The position numbers were made by a program, and so were the translations under genes. Of a DNA stretch of 43,869 bases, positions 1-7,470 are shown piece after piece. The stretch comes from an uncultured Bacteroidales bacterium (GTDB taxonomy: Bacteria > Bacteroidota > Bacteroidia > Bacteroidales > P3): the NCBI GenBank assembly GCA_944320465.1, contig CALUHO010000006.1, positions 1-43,869 of the forward strand, in the 5' to 3' direction. Numbering within the stretch: the first letter of the stretch is position 1; each line of letters starts with the position of its first letter. Under the pieces are notes generated by a model that saw nothing but the letters and a program-made list of their open reading frames with translations, was not told the origin of the DNA and made no database searches.

Positions 1-224
1 TCGTTTTCCTTTCCACATCCCCGTCTCCCGACGGGGCTGCTCGTGTTCTCTGTTTCCCGTTTCGTCAATGAACTCTCCCGGCGTTCATGCCCTCCGTCTC
101 CGGCAGACACTCTCGCCTAAGAAAGATAGGAGGAACTTCCCTCCATATCTTCAACAACTAAAAACTTTTTATGGACTTTACCGTTCCTCAAACCCGTGGG
201 TCCCGAAACGGGAGTGCAAAAGTA
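1..224 (-). promoter_or_regulatory. Promoter and transcribed leader, probably of an rRNA operon extending beyond the left edge
   Basis: On the minus strand a TTTG (247-244), a 19-nt spacer and TACTTTTG (224-217) match the Bacteroidota promoter consensus exactly. Transcription would run left. The roughly 210-nt leader carries a hairpin-forming CCCGTTTCGGG segment, a GTTCATTGACGAAAC stretch resembling the GTTCTTTGACA motif found ahead of 16S rRNA in Bacteroidota, and a 7-bp GC hairpin at 19-36. No rRNA sequence lies inside the window, so the rRNA assignment is inference. No convincing protein-coding frame is present in 1-379. Confidence 0.55.
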
Positions 225-379
225 CAACAAATTTTATTATCTCCAAATCTTCTTACTGATTTTTTCACTTTTTTTTCGAGAAAAACAATTAAATCACTAT
301 AAATCATATCAAAAAAAAGAATGGGTTCCATTTGCATATTTTGCCACATCCCACTGATACGCTCCATGAAGAGACATTA

Positions 380-1858
380 TCAGAATTTAGCCACATGGGT
401 ATCATTCCTCTTTCTTCCTGCCTTCCGATCCCGTATCAATAGCAAACCAAGAAAAGTCAGAAGAGCATTCAGCAAGAGCAGTTCGAAACCAAAAGAATAA
501 CCGAATGCCCATTTGCAAAAACGAACCAACGCAAAACTCAAAATTGGAGACAGTATGACTATCCATGGAACCCAGCGGTCTTTGACTTTCCAACGAGTAC
601 AAATTCCCACGGCAAACAATCCTAGCAACGGACCATATGTATAAGAAGCTATATCATACACCATATTGATCACAGAATCGTTCTTAAGCCAATTGAACAT
701 GACTATCAGCATCAAGAACACAACAGCCATAACCAAATGTGTCCGATATCGGATTTTCTTCCGCCGGTCTTCAGGCAAACCTCTCCGTTCCACTCCTAGT
801 ATATCTATCGTGAAACTAGTCGTAACAGCGGTCAATGCGCCATCCGCGCTGGAATAAGCAGCCGAAAGAACCCCTATTATGAATGTCAAACCGGCCAAAG
901 GCGGCAAACAGTTAATCGCTATTGTCGGGAATAATTGATCCGTATCTGCTACCGAAAGGCCCTTTTCCTGTGCGTATAAACCGAGCAATGCCCCTAATAC
1001 CAAGAACAAGAAGTTCATTACCAATAAAATGCCACTAAATGTAAACATATTCTTCTGCGCATCTTTCAGGTTCCGGCAACTTAGATTCTTCTGCATCATA
1101 TCCTGATCAAGCCCTGTCATCGACACTGTCACAAACAAACCGCTCAAGAACTGTTTGACATAAAAACGCGGACTCATCGGGTCTGTATCCCAGATTTGCG
1201 ACATGGGGCTTTCCTTAACCTCACGTACCATATCCGCAAAAGTCCACCCCATGGCATGTGCAATGCATCCTATAGAGAGGAAGACAGAAACCAGCATGAA
1301 CGTAGTCTGCAATGTATCTGTCCAGACAATAGTCCGAATCCCCCCTTTAAACGTATACCCCAATATCAATAAGATAAAAATCAAAGCAGCTAGCCAAAAC
1401 GGAATCCCCATATGGCTAAATACAAATCCATGCAACACACTAACTACCAAAAACATACGCAAAGTAGCCCCCAACCCTCTAGACAATAAAAAATAAGTGG
1501 CTCCGGACTTGTAAGATTTCATTCCAAACCTCTCATCCAAATAACCGTAAATAGAGGTCAGGTTCATTCTATAATAAATAGGTAGCAAAACTTTCGCTAC
1601 GACTACGTATCCGGCAATAAAACCGAATACCATCGGAAGATAATAGAAATTCTCTTTCAACACGTTCCCTGGCACTGACATGAAAGTCACTCCGGAAAGC
1701 GAAGCTCCTACCATGCCATACGCTACCACAAACCATGGGGAACGGTGATTTCCCCGGTAATATGCATCATCCGTAGCTTTGCGCCCTGTAACGAATGAGA
1801 TGAGAAAAAGTAAAAGAGTATAAACAACAAAAACGACCGTAATCAAACCCGATGCCAT
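380..1858 (-). CDS. Sodium:solute symporter (SSS family)
   Basis: A 492-residue multi-spanning inner-membrane protein of the SSS (SLC5-type) family, expected to use the sodium gradient to import an organic solute; the substrate cannot be read from sequence. It begins MASGLITVVFVVYT with a first membrane helix, then a conserved GASLSGVTFMSVPG segment in helix 2 typical of bacteroidal SSS proteins, and has about 13 hydrophobic segments throughout. A longer frame reaches 1966, but its 36 extra residues are poorly conserved in character and lie in the 5' leader, so the ATG at 1858 is preferred. A promoter candidate sits at 2034-2064, giving a leader of about 170 nt. Its left neighbour is the divergent-looking rRNA leader, also on the minus strand. 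Confidence 0.85.
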   Translation of the reverse strand: MASGLITVVFVVYTLLLFLISFVTGRKATDDAYYRGNHRSPWFVVAYGMVGASLSGVTFMSVPGNVLKENFYYLPMVFGFIAGYVVVAKVLLPIYYRMNLTSIYGYLDERFGMKSYKSGATYFLLSRGLGATLRMFLVVSVLHGFVFSHMGIPFWLAALIFILLILGYTFKGGIRTIVWTDTLQTTFMLVSVFLSIGCIAHAMGWTFADMVREVKESPMSQIWDTDPMSPRFYVKQFLSGLFVTVSMTGLDQDMMQKNLSCRNLKDAQKNMFTFSGILLVMNFLFLVLGALLGLYAQEKGLSVADTDQLFPTIAINCLPPLAGLTFIIGVLSAAYSSADGALTAVTTSFTIDILGVERRGLPEDRRKKIRYRTHLVMAVVFLMLIVMFNWLKNDSVINMVYDIASYTYGPLLGLFAVGICTRWKVKDRWVPWIVILSPILSFALVRFCKWAFGYSFGFELLLLNALLTFLGLLLIRDRKAGRKRNDTHVAKF

Positions 1859-2033
1859 AATCCTGATTTTAAAAAGATGCCAAAGATAGTGAAAGGTGAG
1901 AGCAATGGCAACAAACTTGTTTGATCGCCATTGCCGAACCGCATCCAAGACTCGATTAAGCCGCATGCAAACCGAGCTTTCTCGAAGTTTGCCGAGGGCA
2001 GAGGCTTCGGCGAAGCCTATCTTCGACGACAGT

Positions 2034-2064
2034 CAAAGATACCGCAAAATCACGGATAGGGCAA
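2034..2064 (-). promoter_or_regulatory. Promoter of the symporter gene
   Basis: Minus-strand TTG (2064-2062), 20-nt spacer, TATCTTTG (2041-2034). The -7 box forms one arm of a 24-bp imperfect palindrome at 2018-2041 (10-bp arms, one mismatch, 4-nt centre), followed in the transcript by a 6-bp GC hairpin (2003-2017). The spacing fits the Bacteroidota consensus. Confidence 0.55.
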
Positions 2065-2096
2065 GCCCCTTCGACCTGACTCCTCGTGTCTCGGCA

Positions 2097-3791
2097 TCAT
2101 CTGGCAAATTGGCGCAAAAACGCCTGATTAGACAATGGGCTACCCGTAGCAGAAACAGTCAAGTCCTGCCATGACTGACTGGCACCGGGATGAAAAACAT
2201 ACCGTTTTATATACTGGCCCGCATCCCCATCTCCCACAATATTGGGATTGGACTCCTTTCCCATACGGGAATCTATCTGACAAAGGTGTTCCAGTAATTG
2301 CGATGCCCAAAGTTCTCCCATAACGAAATTATGAGCTTGCACAGCATACATCGAAAAATAGTTTTCTGCCGCCCAGTCCGATAGTCCTAAGCGTTCACTC
2401 CCTAAGTCAATCCGCATGTATTTGCTAAATAGGCTAGCCCACAACACATCCAGATCTTGGTCCGGATTTTCATACATGCGTTTCTCAAAATCATACATCA
2501 TCAACCACCATCGACATGTAAACAATTGGTCTTGCCGCATCGCTCTCAATGTCGATCCCTTAAGCCCAAAAGTTTGACCGGCCGAAAATACCCCCATAGA
2601 CAAAACCCAGTTCGGATAGGCCGCCATTCGAGCAAAGAAAGCAGCTATCCCGCAAAAAATCAAAGGGGACGAAGGACACCGAAGCAAAGAAGGCAAAGAA
2701 TGAGAAATATGCTTATAATAAGCAGCCTCCGCAGCCATGGCAAGCATCATTTGCATATCTGATTCTGTCCCGCTGATTCTTCCAATTATCCGAACATCCT
2801 GACCGCAATCCATATTAATGCACGAAAGCCAGGGCAAATAAACTGATTGCGCAGATATCCTGCTTCTGGCAAATACATCGCTCAAATCAAGGCTGATACT
2901 CGAAAAGAACCTGACTACCACATTTTCCATGCTGACATACTCGTAGAAACCATCCCTGGCTGTCCCATACGCACGCTGGCCCAAACGAAAGAATTTCCCT
3001 CGCAAATGCCATGGACGAAGCTGACTATTTCCCCTATCAGGGAACAAGACGCTATCCAATCTCATCCGCATTGCCATGTAAGCTTCTTCGGTACTTCCTT
3101 CCAACTCATGGAAAAGACTGTCTATATAAGATTCTTCCTGCTCTTCCAAAAACAGCGACAATGCAAAATAATCATCAAAACCGACACTCTGTGCCAAACG
3201 GTTCCTCAGACGAACCAGTTGCCGCACTTTCTGGCCTAACTCATTCCCGGATGACTTCACATACAGCCAGGCTTTTTCCAAATCCGCTTCTTTCTTGGAA
3301 TTCCGCAAGACAAAATCGGCCTCCCGCATTCCCGAATCGGACAATCTCGCCATCATCCTATGCTTTAAATCCAACTCTATGGACAAAATGCTATCCTGGA
3401 TACCCAAAGGAGCCTGGCAAGGAAGATACATCCGATAAAGGACTTCCAGTTGCCGTTGCAAATAGGGATCGCTAATCGTTCCCTTTTCCCTGAGCCTGGA
3501 CAAATAGCGGAATGCATCCTGGTCATGCAAGACTCGATGCCGTGCTTTCAACAAAGAACCTACCTTGATCAGATTTGAATCAGTCCCGACTTCGGCATAC
3601 CGCCAATATGCGTCTTGGATTTCCAAAGACTGAGGCAGATAAACTTCTTCATACCGGCTAATGAAATCCACGAATTCCGCCTCTTCTTTCTGCGGAGAAG
3701 CACAAGAAGAATAGAAAGCCGGACTGCAGCCCAGTATCATACCCAGCAATGGAACTAACTGCAAACGAACCTTGATGGCAAATATTTTCAT
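2097..3791 (-). CDS. Lipoprotein with M2/M3-type peptidase fold, zinc site lost (pseudo-peptidase)
   Basis: A 564-residue predicted lipoprotein: start at 3791 preceded by AGGAGG, then a signal segment ending in ILGC (lipobox-like, Cys22). The body resembles bacterial M2/M3 gluzincins: an RLRNRLAQSVGFDDYFALSL segment (about 195-214), LRPWH (about 258-262), and a DVRIIGRI...LPSLLRCP region equivalent to the helix pair around the active site. Where family members have HExxH, this protein reads AMAAE (about 351-355, bases 2727-2741), and the third ligand glutamate is replaced by Cys380 in FCGIAAFF. All three zinc ligands are therefore absent, so hydrolysis is not expected. A binding or regulatory role is possible. 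Membrane location is inferred from the lipobox. Confidence 0.65.
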   Translation of the reverse strand: MKIFAIKVRLQLVPLLGMILGCSPAFYSSCASPQKEEAEFVDFISRYEEVYLPQSLEIQDAYWRYAEVGTDSNLIKVGSLLKARHRVLHDQDAFRYLSRLREKGTISDPYLQRQLEVLYRMYLPCQAPLGIQDSILSIELDLKHRMMARLSDSGMREADFVLRNSKKEADLEKAWLYVKSSGNELGQKVRQLVRLRNRLAQSVGFDDYFALSLFLEEQEESYIDSLFHELEGSTEEAYMAMRMRLDSVLFPDRGNSQLRPWHLRGKFFRLGQRAYGTARDGFYEYVSMENVVVRFFSSISLDLSDVFARSRISAQSVYLPWLSCINMDCGQDVRIIGRISGTESDMQMMLAMAAEAAYYKHISHSLPSLLRCPSSPLIFCGIAAFFARMAAYPNWVLSMGVFSAGQTFGLKGSTLRAMRQDQLFTCRWWLMMYDFEKRMYENPDQDLDVLWASLFSKYMRIDLGSERLGLSDWAAENYFSMYAVQAHNFVMGELWASQLLEHLCQIDSRMGKESNPNIVGDGDAGQYIKRYVFHPGASQSWQDLTVSATGSPLSNQAFLRQFAR

Positions 3792-3891
3792 GTCTCCTCC
3801 TTTTTCCTTGACCAATATGCTTTTATTCCCTACCAGAGATGCGGCACCCTTGCTTTTCATCTATCCATACAAATTTAAAGATAAAAAACAA

Positions 3892-3925
3892 TTTGAACCG
3901 TTTTACAGAAATATGCGTACATTTG
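3892..3925 (+). promoter_or_regulatory. Promoter of the DHOD-like gene
   Basis: TTTG (3892-3895), 22-nt spacer, TACATTTG (3918-3925). This places the transcription start near 3932, 35 nt before the ATG at 3967, and supports that start over longer upstream frames. Confidence 0.55.
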
Positions 3926-3966
3926 CAAGCTGTAAGAACTTTACTAACCTTAATAACACCCGCATT

Positions 3967-4941
3967 ATGAGCGATTTAAAAACAACCTTTGCTGGTTTGG
4001 AGCTAAAAAATCCTTTCATTGTCAGCAGTTCCGGCCTTACGAACACTGTAGAAAAAAACCTCGCATGGGAAAAAGCCGGCGCAGGTGCCATTGTTTTAAA
4101 ATCGCTCTTTGAAGAACAGATTTTATGGGAAAGCTCCCATATCATGAGCGAGGAGCATCCCGATGCCGGCGATTACTTGCAAGGCTACTTGAGAGCGCAC
4201 TACTTGGACGAATACACAAAGCTCATCAAGGAAAGCAAACAGGCATGCAGCATACCCGTGATTGCCAGCATCAATTGTTATACCCATCAAGAATGGGAAA
4301 CTTTTGCTTCCATGCTTCAGGATGCCGGTGCGGATGCCATCGAACTCAACTTGATGGCTATCCAGACAGGGGTACGTTATGAATATGGATCTTTTGAAAG
4401 CCGCATCATCAATATTATCAAGAACGTGGTTGCCAAAGTCAATATCCCGGTGATTGCCAAACTAGGTGATAACCTGACAAACCCAGTGGCTCTGATGGAC
4501 CAGATACATGCAAACGGAGCCAAAGGGGCCGTCCTTTTCAACCGTCTTTACCAGACTGATATCGACATTGAAAAAATGGCTTATTGCAGTGGTGAAGTAT
4601 TAAGCAACCGAGGCGATCTGGCTAAAGCATTACGATGGATAGGCATCGGTTCCGCTACAGTGCCGAACCTTGATTTAGCTGCATCGGGGGGTGTTTCCAA
4701 CGGCGCAGATATCGTCAAATGCCTGTTAGCAGGAGCATCTGCCGTAGAGGTTTGCAGCGTTTTGTACAAGGACGGTGCTGCAAAAGCGGAAAAGATGATA
4801 TCCGAACTTCAAGATTGGATGGAACGCCACTGTTTCCAAAACATCGACAGCTTTAAAGGAAGAATGAAAGCCAAAGATTTGGAACATGCCAATGTCTTTG
4901 AAAGAACCCAGTTCCTCAAATACTTCGGAGGCAAACAATAG
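3967..4941 (+). CDS. Dihydroorotate dehydrogenase-like flavoprotein
   Basis: A 324-residue TIM-barrel protein of the DHOD superfamily (COG0167-like), starting MSDLKTTFAGLELKNPF. The N-terminal NPFIVSSSGLT and the C-terminal AASGGVSNGADIVKCLLAGA segment fit FMN phosphate binding. In true class 1 and 2 DHODs the catalytic loop reads NxSCPN after the ELNL strand; here it reads ELNLMAIQT, with no Cys/Ser-Pro-Asn. The protein is therefore probably not the housekeeping PyrD but a paralogue common in Bacteroidota whose substrate is unknown. A frame upstream to 3772 exists, but the promoter at 3892-3925 excludes it. No operon partner: the next 70 bp lead into repeat copy 1. Confidence 0.75.
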   Translation: MSDLKTTFAGLELKNPFIVSSSGLTNTVEKNLAWEKAGAGAIVLKSLFEEQILWESSHIMSEEHPDAGDYLQGYLRAHYLDEYTKLIKESKQACSIPVIASINCYTHQEWETFASMLQDAGADAIELNLMAIQTGVRYEYGSFESRIINIIKNVVAKVNIPVIAKLGDNLTNPVALMDQIHANGAKGAVLFNRLYQTDIDIEKMAYCSGEVLSNRGDLAKALRWIGIGSATVPNLDLAASGGVSNGADIVKCLLAGASAVEVCSVLYKDGAAKAEKMISELQDWMERHCFQNIDSFKGRMKAKDLEHANVFERTQFLKYFGGKQ

Positions 4942-5013
4942 CATACATTCCTGTTTCAAAAAAGGCGCAAAGCCTGCACCAAAAGAAAATTTCCTCTCAT
5001 AAACCGAATCAGA

Positions 5014-5320
5014 GAGGGTGTATCAAAATAGGGATTTGAAATAAATCCAGGCGGTGTGTCAGAGTGAGTAAGATGCAAGGTGCTGAGAGCGAGAACGAAG
5101 GATCGTACTTTTGCTGCTTCGCAGCGAGCGCAGGCTTCGCACTCAGCAGAGTGCAAGTAAAAGCTTGCCCTCTGCGTTCGCCTTGCACTGCGGTTCGTGA
5201 CTGAGTTCGAGTCTCGAAAAACAGTGCAAACCGAGAGCCGAACCAAACCGATAAGTTTGAGTTCAGCCGAGGTGCAGCCAGTCTTCGGCAAAGCCAGATT
5301 GCTCAACATGACACATCGCC
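5014..5320 (-). repeat. MITE-like repeat, copy 1 (307 bp)
   Basis: Nearly identical, in reverse orientation, to 7102-7408, and related to 13591-14081. One end begins GAGGGTGTATCAAAATAGGG; the other, read inwards, begins GGCGATGTGTCATGTTGAG. The two ends are imperfect inverted repeats sharing a TGTRTCA core. A third related motif, GGTGTGTCAGAGTGAG, lies inside near 5052. The interior is GC-richer and full of short palindromes. It encodes no transposase. The rest of 4942-5451 holds no gene that I can support. Confidence 0.8.
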
Positions 5321-5451
5321 TCTATCGTTTCAAACGACAAGACAGTCAGATATAAAAATTTTATTACACTAATTAACAACAACATATAATCGCAAGCTTC
5401 GATAAAAAGATTTTCAGGCGTATTCTATATGACAACCTAAAAGAATCAGCC

Positions 5452-7011
5452 ATGAAAACCTCTATTCCTCCTGAAAATTATCCTGCACCTTCCTGCAAGC
5501 CGATGGAAAAAACGAAGGACTTCACTATTGATGCCGAAACCAGCACACGCAAAAGAATCCGGCTATTCTTGCCTTTGCCGTTGCTTTGGCCGATCCTGAT
5601 TCTCACGCTCCTTCTCTTCAGCATTGCCAAAGCGCAACCAACAGATACCATATTGCTTTTTCAAGAAGACTTCAATTGGTCCGAAAATGCATGGAACAGT
5701 TCAAAACCTGCAGAAAGCCCTTCTGCCAATCAATACTTTACCGGCAAAGTATATCATTCCAAGCGAAGTGTAAAACTAGCCTCCTCTTCCAATGAAGGAA
5801 GCATTTCCTTGCAAATGGCCGGCATCCCGGAAGGCCAGCTTCTGCTCGTTATTCGCGGAGCCCGTTACGACAAGGCCAAAGAATCTCGCCTGAAAGGCCT
5901 GTTGATCGGGCAGAACGATACATTATTCATAGACACGCTTCACTTATCATCCTACTACAAGGATGGAGATTGGATACCCTATCAAGATCATGACTCCATG
6001 ACCCAAGAACCCGGTTTTGCTTCTACCGACACCCTCTTCTGGAATAATACCGGCAATGCGTACCAAAACAACCTGTCAATCCAGCTACAGGCCCAAGCCA
6101 ATGACCAGCATTTCTTGGATCACTATGTCTTGTACACGATCCAGTCGACAGACATTCCTTACATAGAAGCCCACCCGGATTCCGTGCTTGTAACAGGACC
6201 TACGGGAAATTGGGGTTCCGCGCTTGTCAGTCTCCGGGGCCAAAATATCCAATCGGATATCCGGCTCCAAGCAATCGGACCAGACCGGGCCATAAGTGCA
6301 TTCCCCATCCGTATCCCGCATACCGAACTAAGCGACGGAGAAAAAAAAGTGCAAATAGAAGCAAAAGTGGATAGCTTGGAAAAAAGATACAGCCTCTTGT
6401 GCTGGCATGGCCAAGACAGCATACCGATTGCGGAAATTCCTATCCTGGTCCGGCCAAATGACAGTTCCGATATTCCAGATACGGCACAAACGGAATGTCC
6501 TGCTCCCCAAAAGTTGCGTGTAGACAGTCTCTCAGAATCCCATGCCAGACTTTGCTGGACACCAGGCTCTGCCATGTCCCATGTTCGAATCGGGGATTTG
6601 TTTTCCGTCATAAAGCAAATAGGCATCCAAGATTCGATTCTGGATGTCAAAAACCTGGAATCGCAAACATGGTATTGGTGGGAAGCAGCCAGTATCTGCG
6701 GAACAAACGACACCAGCATTTATATCCAAGGACCTCTTTTCCAACTCCCTGAAAATTCCAGCAATAGCAAACAGGATAGAGGTTCCCTCGAAAAAGCAAC
6801 CGTGTTTCCTAACCCTTCGTCCGGCAAATTCCAATTGTTCCTGCCTTACGCTTGCCAAGTCAGAATCCTGCAAATGAATGGTAATTGTCTCTATGAAAAA
6901 GAATTAACCAAAGGCTGGCATTACCTAACCCTGAACCAGAAAGGATTGTTCATTCTCCGCTATGGCAATCCATCTGCCAGAGAACAATCTCTCAAGCTTA
7001 TTATCCGATGA
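5452..7011 (+). CDS. Secreted protein with FN3-like domain and T9SS C-terminal sorting signal
   Basis: A 519-residue protein of unknown specific role. A basic RKRIR followed by a hydrophobic run (about 36-62) acts as signal peptide or anchor; Met18 is an alternative start that would give a more usual signal length. The middle region (about 65-340) is beta-rich and unrecognised. Residues about 350-425 (APQKLRVDSLSESHARLCW... WYWWEAASIC) look like a fibronectin type III domain. The C-terminus, about 440-519, contains VFPNPSSGKFQLFL and ends in LKLIIR, the pattern of a type A T9SS sorting domain, so export across the outer membrane by the Por system is expected. The gene stands alone between two inverted copies of the 307-bp repeat, which makes it look like an inserted or mobile cargo. 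Confidence 0.7.
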   Translation: MKTSIPPENYPAPSCKPMEKTKDFTIDAETSTRKRIRLFLPLPLLWPILILTLLLFSIAKAQPTDTILLFQEDFNWSENAWNSSKPAESPSANQYFTGKVYHSKRSVKLASSSNEGSISLQMAGIPEGQLLLVIRGARYDKAKESRLKGLLIGQNDTLFIDTLHLSSYYKDGDWIPYQDHDSMTQEPGFASTDTLFWNNTGNAYQNNLSIQLQAQANDQHFLDHYVLYTIQSTDIPYIEAHPDSVLVTGPTGNWGSALVSLRGQNIQSDIRLQAIGPDRAISAFPIRIPHTELSDGEKKVQIEAKVDSLEKRYSLLCWHGQDSIPIAEIPILVRPNDSSDIPDTAQTECPAPQKLRVDSLSESHARLCWTPGSAMSHVRIGDLFSVIKQIGIQDSILDVKNLESQTWYWWEAASICGTNDTSIYIQGPLFQLPENSSNSKQDRGSLEKATVFPNPSSGKFQLFLPYACQVRILQMNGNCLYEKELTKGWHYLTLNQKGLFILRYGNPSAREQSLKLIIR

Positions 7012-7101
7012 CGAACCCGTACAGACTCAAAAAGCCCACATCCATTGCGGAACATCTGGGGTAAGTTCAAGTTGTAAATGCAACTCTAGGATAGAAAAAA
7101 G

Positions 7102-7408
7102 GCGATGTGTCATAATGAGCAATCTGGCTACGCCGAAGACTGGCTGCACCTCGGCTGAACTCAAACTTATCGGTTTGGTTCGGCTCTCGGTTTGCACTGT
7201 TTTTCGAGTCTCGAACTCCGTCACGAACCGCAGTGCAAGGCGAACGCAGAGGGCAAGTGTTTACTTGCGCCTTGCTGAGTGCGAAGCCTGCGCTCGTTGC
7301 GAAGCAGCAACAGTACGCTCCTTCGTTCTCGCTCTCAGCGCCTTGCATCTTACTCACTCTGACACACCGCCTGAGATTTATTTCAAATCCCTATTTTGAT
7401 ACACCCTC
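7102..7408 (+). repeat. MITE-like repeat, copy 2 (307 bp)
   Basis: Inverted partner of copy 1, with scattered substitutions and the same length and ends (GCGATGTGTCATAATGAG ... GATACACCCTC). It ends 62 bp before the uvrC start, and the uvrC promoter begins only 25 bp beyond its end. An open frame starting MSNLATPKTGCTSAELK spans it and is matched in copy 1, but that frame follows the repeat ends and is probably not a gene. No clear target-site duplication is visible. Confidence 0.8.
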
Positions 7409-7432
7409 GAAACATTCCGCAATGCAAACCTC

Positions 7433-7463
7433 TTGAAATTCTGCTTTTCAGGAAGTACCTTTG
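7433..7463 (+). promoter_or_regulatory. Promoter of uvrC giving a near-leaderless transcript
   Basis: TTG (7433-7435), 20-nt spacer, TACCTTTG (7456-7463). The initiating ATG is at 7471, only 7 nt after the -7 box, so transcription would start at or within a base or two of the start codon. Confidence 0.6.
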
Positions 7464-7470
7464 CAAGGTC

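Noticed and set aside
68..259. A 63-residue plus-strand frame at the left edge
   Set aside because: It is the antisense of a probable rRNA leader, with no start signal and no recognisable protein.
4956..5309. A 117-residue minus-strand frame in repeat copy 1, matched by frames in copies 2 and 3 (MSNLALPKTGCTSAE...)
   Set aside because: The similarity is that of the DNA repeat. The frame is broken in copy 3, substitutions are not biased to silent positions as far as I can judge, and no start signals are present.
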